A DNA stretch of 56,824 nucleotides, from assembly GCA_022822785.1 (NCBI GenBank), contig JAJEAL010000043.1, positions 1 to 56,824 of the forward strand. The letters are read 5' to 3'. The stretch is from Candidatus Poribacteria bacterium (GTDB taxonomy: Bacteria; Poribacteria; WGA-4E; PCPOR2b). This document shows positions 51,020 through 56,824 of this stretch, one piece after another. The notes beneath the pieces are model-generated. The model searched no databases. It was not told where the DNA came from and saw only the letters and a program-made list of their open reading frames with translations. How positions within the stretch are numbered: position 1 is the stretch's first letter; each line of letters starts with the position of its first letter. Made by a program: the position numbers and the translations under genes.

Positions 51020-51129
51020 AGGGCAGCCTCCTTACTAAGATAACCCAACGGCTATTGTTGGCGTTTCGCGTATTATACAATGAATCTCCGGTCAAGACAA
51101 GGGCAGAAATTACGCGTGAGTAGATGGTA

Positions 51130-51963
51130 TCAATAGGTGGATAGATCGGTGTCCGGATGCGCTTCATAGAAGCGTGCCTGACCCACTCCGAAATCCTCCT
51201 GAAGTTGGATGGTCAGTCCGCCATCCACCGCCAGTGCGTGCCCGGTAATAAAAGATGCCTCGTCCGAGCAGAGGAAGTTGATCGCGTTAGCAATGTCGAT
51301 TGGGCGTCCAACACGGCGAACCGGATATTGCGCCTCAAACAGACGCAGCAGCGACGGGTTCTGCTTCCAATGTTCCTCAATCCGCTCTGTTACGATATGA
51401 CCGGGGCAGATTGCATTGACCCGGATGCCCATCGGGCCGAAGTCAATCGCCATCTGACGGGTTACACCGATGACGGAGGACTTGCCCGCTTCATATACCA
51501 GCTTCTTCGGCGCCATCAGCAGACCGTGGACGGACGAGATATTGATGATGCTACCTTTGCCCGATTTTTCGATTTCCGGCACAGCGTACTTCGCTCCCAG
51601 AAACATGGACTTGACCAAAACGTTCATGGCATAGTCCCACGCCTCCTCCGACAGGTCCACCGCGCTGCCGTCCGGCTCTTTGGTGTTAAAAGCGTTGTTG
51701 ACGAGGATATCGAGACGACCCCACAATTCAACCGCTCTACCCACCATCGCCTCAATGTCGTCACGACGGGAGACATCGGTTTCAATGACTTCTGCGACCC
51801 CACCTGCGTTCCGAATCCGGTCTGCGTTGCTGTGCGCTGTCTCAACGTCCATATCGGCGATGAGAATTTTCGCGCCCGATTCGGCGAGCCGTCTCGAAGT
51901 TGCGCCGCCGATGCCCTGAGCGCCACCTGTGACAATTGCGACCCGATCTGTTAAACTTCCCAT
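51130..51963 (-). CDS. Short-chain dehydrogenase/reductase
   Basis: A 277-residue classical SDR. TGGAQGIG cofactor motif, VNNAFN in place of the common NNAG, INISS and YEAGK (Tyr-x3-Lys) for catalysis. A longer C-terminus (about 20 residues more than FabG) ends EAHPDTDLSTY. ATG 51963 follows AAGGAG by 8 bases. It is divergent from the molybdenum hydroxylase operon, with which it may share an oxidative pathway (inference). Confidence 0.8.
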   Translation of the reverse strand: MGSLTDRVAIVTGGAQGIGGATSRRLAESGAKILIADMDVETAHSNADRIRNAGGVAEVIETDVSRRDDIEAMVGRAVELWGRLDILVNNAFNTKEPDGSAVDLSEEAWDYAMNVLVKSMFLGAKYAVPEIEKSGKGSIINISSVHGLLMAPKKLVYEAGKSSVIGVTRQMAIDFGPMGIRVNAICPGHIVTERIEEHWKQNPSLLRLFEAQYPVRRVGRPIDIANAINFLCSDEASFITGHALAVDGGLTIQLQEDFGVGQARFYEAHPDTDLSTY

Positions 51964-52114
51964 GGTTCTATCTCCTTGATTAAAAATATTTTATGCATAA
52001 TTAGAGCGCTAACCATTATATCAGGGGCGACTAGTTTGGTCAACAGAATTGGATACGCGCTTGCACGACTGAAAGGTACGGCTGATTTTTGGGTTTCTAT
52101 TTTTTCGGCAGCTA

Positions 52115-52123
52115 TGTTATAAT
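52115..52123 (+). promoter_or_regulatory. Extended -10 promoter for the molybdenum hydroxylase operon
   Basis: TG-n-TATAAT at 52115-52123 is an extended -10 box; no good -35 is seen. It is about 185 bases upstream of the first subunit. The 345-base gap 51964-52308 otherwise shows no gene. Confidence 0.45.
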
Positions 52124-52308
52124 CTTGAACAATTTCCATAAAAAAGAAGCTATTTACGATAATCCAAGCGGCTACCTATCGAAAATCTATCCGCACAGAA
52201 TGCGCTAAGGCTTGCGACCCAGAGTAGCGCAATGTATGGAATTTATCAATTCAACGAACTAATGAATAAAAAAAGTACCATAAATCATCTCAACAAGGGA
52301 GAAATTAC

Positions 52309-53178
52309 ATGATTGATTGTCACTATCTTGAACCGACCACTGTCTCGGAGGCGTGTGCACTGCTAGCCGAACACGGGGATGGTGCGAAGGTTGTCGCCGG
52401 CGGACAGCAGATGTCGCTGCTGTTACGGAACGGATTGATTCAGCCATCCCATCTCATTAGTATTCAGCATGTCTCCGGGTTGGAGGATATAGCCGAATCG
52501 GCGGACGGGGTAACAATTGGTGCCAAGGTTACACTGAACCGTTTGATCGGGGTAGACAACGCACATCCGACGCTACGTGCTCTGAGTCGTGCTGTCGAAG
52601 ATGTAGCAGACCAACAGATTCGTAATTTCGCAACGCTTGGCGGGGCAATCTGTGAGGCGCATCCAGCAAGCGATATTAACGTTGTTCTGAGCACACTGAA
52701 CGCTTCGGTAAAACTGGTAAGCGCGAGCGGTGAACGGGTTGTGTCGATAGACGATTTTGTGACTGATGCCTTTGCGACCGCTGTCCGACCGGGCGAGTTG
52801 CTGACAGAGGTGGTTGTCCCCTCGTTCGACCTCACCTCCGCTGCAGCCGCCTACCGCCGGTTTGTGCTGCGTGCAGGCGACTATTCCGTCGTCGGGGTCG
52901 GTACATTTGTCAGTCTTGACGGTGCGGGGAGTTGTCAGGATGTCCGCATCGTAGTCGGTAACTGTTCAGGTACTCCGGCTCAGGCGCAGGAAGCGGAGGG
53001 GCGCCTGAAAGGTCACAATATCGTCGGAAACAATGCACTCGCCGACGCTGGCGACCTCGCCGCTGCCCATGTCGCACCATCGGGCGATCCGATGGCATCG
53101 AGCGAATACAAGATTGACCTGGTCAATGTATTGACAAGGGAAGCGTTGGCGGAAGCTGTCGCGCTTGCTACCGGTTGA
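52309..53178 (+). CDS. Molybdenum hydroxylase FAD subunit (CoxM/XdhB-like)
   Basis: A 289-residue FAD-binding subunit of the xanthine-dehydrogenase family. The FAD loop VVAGGQQMSLLLRNG and the LGGAICEAHPASD region (a diverged TIGGN-type motif) identify it, and the C-terminal domain fits the family. It passes electrons from the 2Fe-2S subunit to FAD and an acceptor. ATG 52309 follows AAGGGAGAAA. First gene of a three-subunit operon. Confidence 0.85.
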   Translation: MIDCHYLEPTTVSEACALLAEHGDGAKVVAGGQQMSLLLRNGLIQPSHLISIQHVSGLEDIAESADGVTIGAKVTLNRLIGVDNAHPTLRALSRAVEDVADQQIRNFATLGGAICEAHPASDINVVLSTLNASVKLVSASGERVVSIDDFVTDAFATAVRPGELLTEVVVPSFDLTSAAAAYRRFVLRAGDYSVVGVGTFVSLDGAGSCQDVRIVVGNCSGTPAQAQEAEGRLKGHNIVGNNALADAGDLAAAHVAPSGDPMASSEYKIDLVNVLTREALAEAVALATG

Positions 53179-53254
53179 GATCATTAAAAAAGTGGTGCGG
53201 CACCCTAATCTTCGATCGGGATTGGATTCATAACTAACTATTGGAGGATTTTTA

Positions 53255-53728
53255 ATGAAATACCCATTATCGTTGACTGTCAACGACGAAAATTATGATG
53301 TCCTCGTCGAACCCTACCATACCTTGATGGATGCGATTCGTGATGGGATCGGGCTAACGGGGACGAAGTGTGCTTGTGAGGATGGGCGATGCGGAACATG
53401 CACCGTGCTAATTGATGGACAGCTGGTGAAATCGTGCTTGATGCTTGGACTACAGGCAAACGGGAAATCGGTCACGACTATAGAGGGTATGGGCTCCCCC
53501 GATGCGCTCCACCCCTTGCAGGCTGCCTTTCTTGAGCACGGTGCGGTGCAGTGCGGTTACTGTACGCCGGGGATGCTGCTGACGGCAAAACAGCTGCTAG
53601 ACGAAAACCCAAGTCCAACTGAAGAGGACGTCCGCTCTGCATTCGTGGGGAACCTATGCCGCTGCGGCGTCTACACGCACGCAACGGAGGCGATTTTAAG
53701 CATCGCAGAGGAGAAGGAGGATAGATAA
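53255..53728 (+). CDS. Molybdenum hydroxylase 2Fe-2S subunit (CoxS-like)
   Basis: A 157-residue protein with two [2Fe-2S] clusters: a plant-ferredoxin-type domain with CACEDGRCGTC and a later Cys, and an all-alpha domain with CGYCTPGM and CRCGVYTH. It shuttles electrons from the molybdenum centre to FAD. ATG 53255 follows GGAGG by 7 bases. The stop is two bases before the large subunit. Confidence 0.9.
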   Translation: MKYPLSLTVNDENYDVLVEPYHTLMDAIRDGIGLTGTKCACEDGRCGTCTVLIDGQLVKSCLMLGLQANGKSVTTIEGMGSPDALHPLQAAFLEHGAVQCGYCTPGMLLTAKQLLDENPSPTEEDVRSAFVGNLCRCGVYTHATEAILSIAEEKEDR

Positions 53729-53729
53729 C

Positions 53730-56084
53730 ATGAACGTTGTTGGAACTTCTGCTAAACGTATTGATGGTATAGAAAAAGTCACTGGAAGTGCGGAATTTAC
53801 AACCGACATCGTGCTGCCGCGTATGATCCACGCCAAGGTGAAACGCAGCCCGTTTGCACATGCACGGATTCTGGGAATTGATACCAGCAAAGCGGAACAG
53901 ATGCCCGGTGTCCGCGCTGTCATTACCGCTGCCGATCTGCCTGACATCCGGCTAGGCATTCTCACACTGGATGAGCATCTGCTCGCTCACGACAAGACAC
54001 GCCTTGTCGGTGAACCGGTCGCTGCGGTCGCTGCGGATACCCCGGAAATTGCACGATCAGCTTGTGAACAGATTGAGGTCGAGTACGAGGAGCTCCCGCC
54101 CCTATTTGATCCGGAAGAAGCGATTCGGTTAGATCCGCCTGTAGTGCTGCACGAAGAATACGAAGAATACGAAAAACTCCTTGAAATTGCCGAAATGGAC
54201 GAGCGTCCGCCCAATCTCTGGCAAGCCTACCGCATCCGGCACGGCGACATCGACGCCGCGTTCAAACAGGTAGAGGATGAAGGTGGACACATCATTGAAA
54301 ACCGCTATGCAACCGGCTATGTTCACACCGCTTGCATGGAGCCGCACGGTGCAGTGGCGCAATGGAGTTCCGACGGCACGCTTACCCTCTGGGCAGGCGG
54401 ACAGTCGCCCTACATCGCACGCGACGGTTTAGCGAAAGCACTTGATCTGTCACCCTCCAAGGTCCGCGTCATCGTTCCATTTGTTGGCGGCGCTTTCGGC
54501 GGCAAACTGACGGTCAAGGAAGGGGCTATCGCCGCTGCACTTGCTCGCAAAGCGCGGCGTCCCGTCAAAATTATCTTGACCCGCGCCGAAGACCTCTCCG
54601 CTACGGCGGCGCGTACACCGTTCATCTTTGATATAAAGGATGCTGTGACTAAGGAGGGGATCCTAATTGGTCGCAAAGTCACTTCGATTCTCTGGGGCGG
54701 CGGCTATAGTGGCGAAGGGATTCTCAAACCGATTTTCTCCACGCATCTCTATCCCGGCTCCTACCGTTTAGCTGCACTCTGGGTGGATTCTTACGGCGTG
54801 TATACCAACCGCGTCTCCGGTGGTGCGTTGCGCGGCTACGGATGTGCAGAGTCCGCCTGGGCAGTCGAAACTCAGATGGACATCATCGCCAGAGAGTGTG
54901 ACATTGACGCCGTTGAACTGCGTATCAATAACCTATTGACCGAAGGCGAGCGCACCGCTATCACCATGCCCGCTCATGCCTTCAGTGCTCACGAATGTTT
55001 GACCAAGTGTGCTGATGCAATTGAGTGGGAAACCCCCTCCGAGTCTTTGGAGCACCCGTGGTATCGCGGAAAAGGTATCGCTTTGGGTAATAAGTATTCC
55101 TTCGCGCCGACCGCTTCCAGTACGGAGCTAAAGGTCCATGAGGACGCGTCCTGTGAGTTGCGCACCAGCGCGGTCGATTTAGGGCAGGGCGCTTATACCA
55201 TTCTCACGCAGATCGTCGCCGATGAGTTCGGAATCGAGATTGATCAGGTCAAGCTGGTCACCCCGGACACCGCGATCACGCCGTTCGATCATGTCGCCGG
55301 TTCCAGCCGTCAGACCTTCCACACCGGCAATGCCACCCGCATGGCGTGTGACGATGCCAAGCGTCAGATCCGGGAACTCGCTGCGCCCAAGTTGGAAGCG
55401 GATCCGGACGACTTAGACGTTTCCGGTGGGCGAATCTTCGTCAAGGGGTCTCCCGAGAGATCCATCGAAGTCGAAGACCTGTTCGTGGTTGAAATGCTCG
55501 CAGGAAAACGTCCGGCGGATGTCGAAGTTATCGGTAAGGCGACATGGGAGGTTACTGCCAGTCCGCACGACCCGAACACCGGACAGGGCGAGGAACCGAT
55601 GGCTTACATGGGACACGGCGCCCAAGCCGCCGAAGTCGAGGTCAACGTTGAAACAGGACAGGTTCGTATCCGGAAGTTCGTCTCTGCGATTGATGTCGGC
55701 AAGGCGATGAACCCGCAAGGAGTCGAAATGCAGAACTACGGCGGCGGGTGCATGGGTATCGGCATCGCGCTGCACGAGGATATGTGTTTCGATGCAAGTG
55801 GGGAGATGACCAACGCCAGTCTGATGGATTACAAAATTCCCTCCATCGCCGAGATGCCGTTGAACGAGTATATGGAGTCGATTATCGTCGAGGTCCCGCA
55901 CCAGCATGGACCCTACGGTGCCAAAGGTGCCGGTGAAATCGTCGTCGTGCCCACATCGCCCGCAATCGGTAACGCAATCTATGACGCGATTGGTGTGCGT
56001 ATCTGGGATCAGCCGCTGACTCCTGAGAAGGTCGTCAAGGCGTGGAAAGAAAAGAAGGCAGCCGGCAACGGTTCTGGGGCATAA
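53730..56084 (+). CDS. Molybdenum hydroxylase large subunit (xanthine/aldehyde oxidase type)
   Basis: A 784-residue molybdopterin-binding catalytic subunit. Landmarks include GEPVAAVAA near residue 95, the GGAFGGK cofactor loop, RGYG near the active site and GAKGAGE near the end, with the catalytic Glu. The CO dehydrogenase active loop AYxCSFR (Cys plus Cu) is missing, so this is not a form I CO dehydrogenase; it more likely hydroxylates an aldehyde, purine or aromatic heterocycle. ATG 53730 follows AAGGAGGATAGATAAC. Confidence 0.88.
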   Translation: MNVVGTSAKRIDGIEKVTGSAEFTTDIVLPRMIHAKVKRSPFAHARILGIDTSKAEQMPGVRAVITAADLPDIRLGILTLDEHLLAHDKTRLVGEPVAAVAADTPEIARSACEQIEVEYEELPPLFDPEEAIRLDPPVVLHEEYEEYEKLLEIAEMDERPPNLWQAYRIRHGDIDAAFKQVEDEGGHIIENRYATGYVHTACMEPHGAVAQWSSDGTLTLWAGGQSPYIARDGLAKALDLSPSKVRVIVPFVGGAFGGKLTVKEGAIAAALARKARRPVKIILTRAEDLSATAARTPFIFDIKDAVTKEGILIGRKVTSILWGGGYSGEGILKPIFSTHLYPGSYRLAALWVDSYGVYTNRVSGGALRGYGCAESAWAVETQMDIIARECDIDAVELRINNLLTEGERTAITMPAHAFSAHECLTKCADAIEWETPSESLEHPWYRGKGIALGNKYSFAPTASSTELKVHEDASCELRTSAVDLGQGAYTILTQIVADEFGIEIDQVKLVTPDTAITPFDHVAGSSRQTFHTGNATRMACDDAKRQIRELAAPKLEADPDDLDVSGGRIFVKGSPERSIEVEDLFVVEMLAGKRPADVEVIGKATWEVTASPHDPNTGQGEEPMAYMGHGAQAAEVEVNVETGQVRIRKFVSAIDVGKAMNPQGVEMQNYGGGCMGIGIALHEDMCFDASGEMTNASLMDYKIPSIAEMPLNEYMESIIVEVPHQHGPYGAKGAGEIVVVPTSPAIGNAIYDAIGVRIWDQPLTPEKVVKAWKEKKAAGNGSGA

Positions 56085-56194
56085 GCCTTGGTAGCTTTTT
56101 TGTAAAGAAAACAGAATACTGATGTGAGGGAAGGCCTTCTTAAGGCGAAAGTTCTACTGCTATGCAAATACGGAGTAGGTTGCCCCGTTCTTTC

Positions 56195-56824
56195 TTACTC
56201 TTTAGACACAATAGCAGTTTTGAATTCGACTTTTGTGACAATTGTGGGGGTGCTTTCCTCATGTCGCCTGAGTTCATATTCGTCTTCGAGAAATTTCATA
56301 ACTGACCGGCGATTTTCATATTGGTCTTCAGGTATGATTCTTAACAACGCCTCTGCTATGGAAATAGCATCATCGCGTGTCGCGGTGCCAGCCTCCGAAC
56401 GCGTGAGCACTTCAGCTACGACATCAACATCTTCTGAATCACCGTACGCCGCCTTCAATAAATCGAGAAAGCTTGAGATACCGTGTTCGGGGTATGTATA
56501 GGCGACTCCCTCGACGGGTTCGTCTAAAACGAGGTCTGGTAACTCAACCTCTGACGGAAAAAGTTCGTCGATTTCCCAATCAAACCAATCAAATTCCCAC
56601 GTGTCTGTCTCGTCAAGCCATAGCTCTTTGGGTTCCATGTCAAGGCCGTTCAGTTCTGACATTTGGTATTCCAATCGTTCAGTCTGCACTGTTATTGAAG
56701 GTGTTACGTGGCCGGAGCGTTCAGTTGAAGCTATATCTCTTAGTGAAACAGGCTCTAGGGAAATGGCTAATGCAGGCGGTTCCTCAAGCGATGCCTTAAA
56801 ACGTCTCAAATCCCACTGCAAGTA
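56195..56824 (-). CDS. Hypothetical acidic protein, 5' end beyond the window
   Basis: At least 208 residues, open to the window edge, so the start is unknown. It is rich in Asp, Glu and Trp (ETDTWEFDWFDWEIDELFPSE), and the C-terminal 100 residues look helical with a repeat-like YGDSEDVDVVAEVLTRSEAG region. I do not recognise it. Convergent with the molybdenum hydroxylase operon. Confidence 0.5.
   Translation of the reverse strand, partial: YLQWDLRRFKASLEEPPALAISLEPVSLRDIASTERSGHVTPSITVQTERLEYQMSELNGLDMEPKELWLDETDTWEFDWFDWEIDELFPSEVELPDLVLDEPVEGVAYTYPEHGISSFLDLLKAAYGDSEDVDVVAEVLTRSEAGTATRDDAISIAEALLRIIPEDQYENRRSVMKFLEDEYELRRHEESTPTIVTKVEFKTAIVSKE

Noticed and set aside
51157-51954. A 265-codon open frame on the plus strand opposite the SDR gene
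   Set aside because: It is the antisense of the SDR at 51130-51963, has no ribosome site and its translation lacks any recognisable domain.
53730-56084. CO dehydrogenase large subunit
   Set aside because: The AYxCSFR loop with the Cu-ligating Cys is missing; RGYG and GAKGAGE fit the wider xanthine/aldehyde oxidase family instead.

Overview
The window reads like chromosomal DNA of a Gram-negative, free-living or host-associated bacterium that is probably uncultured. It carries Sec signal peptides, lipoprotein signals, a PorV/PorQ-type outer-membrane protein and periplasmic binding proteins. The mix of three phytanoyl-CoA-dioxygenase/2OG-Fe(II) oxygenases, a DUF6785/DUF6784-type membrane protein, Gfo/Idh/MocA and short-chain dehydrogenases, a DUF6807 protein and secreted CBM9-like and LamG-like proteins suggests Candidatus Poribacteria or a close relative. 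That placement is inference from gene content; no rRNA or ribosomal-protein gene is present to confirm it. No tRNA, rRNA, CRISPR array or intact transposase was seen.

Layout. (1) 0.3-4.9 kb: a family of secreted proteins, two LamG-like and two CBM9-like, plus one decayed copy. All five end in the same short C-terminal motif (K-L/I-x-T-T-W-G-x-L-K). (2) 5-13.4 kb: a large membrane protein, a GT2 glycosyltransferase, a threonine-to-glycine cassette (threonine synthase-like, SDR, Kbl), a mazEF toxin-antitoxin pair, an amidohydrolase and a DUF2007 protein. (3) 13.4-19.4 kb: PorV-like protein behind a consensus promoter, PhyH oxygenase, UbiE/MenG, a sugar-binding lipoprotein, a cysteine-free redoxin-fold protein, PurE and TsaE. 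(4) 19.9-28.3 kb: GT4, a carbohydrate ABC transporter (binding protein, two permeases, then an ATPase displaced by a P460-like lipoprotein), and a Gfo/Idh/MocA oxidoreductase.

(5) 28.4-33.8 kb, the most unusual part: a compact four-gene operon on the minus strand. It encodes a DUF6884/YaaA-like protein, a HerA-type ATPase, a NurA-type nuclease and a tRNA-guanine-transglycosylase-fold enzyme of the DpdA type. A methyltransferase remnant lies at one end and a MITE-like repeat near the other. I read this as a candidate 7-deazaguanine DNA-modification/defence island that pairs a base-exchange enzyme with a HerA-NurA machine.

(6) 34-43.7 kb: two Fe(II) oxygenases, a phosphodiesterase, a DUF6807 protein, a GHMP-kinase/nucleotidyltransferase fusion, gamma-glutamyltransferase, a TPR protein and a half-length UvrC (Cho-like). 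(7) 44-51 kb: Asd, a Rad50/SbcC-like ATPase with a small upstream partner, a DUF815 ATPase, a DUF1932-type dehydrogenase, a frameshifted HEPN remnant, a ZapB-like coiled-coil protein and an OGG1-type glycosylase that seems to start at ATC. (8) 51-56.8 kb: an SDR, a three-subunit molybdenum hydroxylase operon, and a hypothetical gene cut by the window edge.

Several non-coding repeat families are scattered through the window. The main one is a TA-flanked MITE-like element with IS630/mariner-style ends (five full copies and one partial). Others are a hairpin with GAAACCGAG arms (three copies), a CCCCCTGACAAGGGGG element (three copies) and a GCCCCAGCGGGGC hairpin (two copies).
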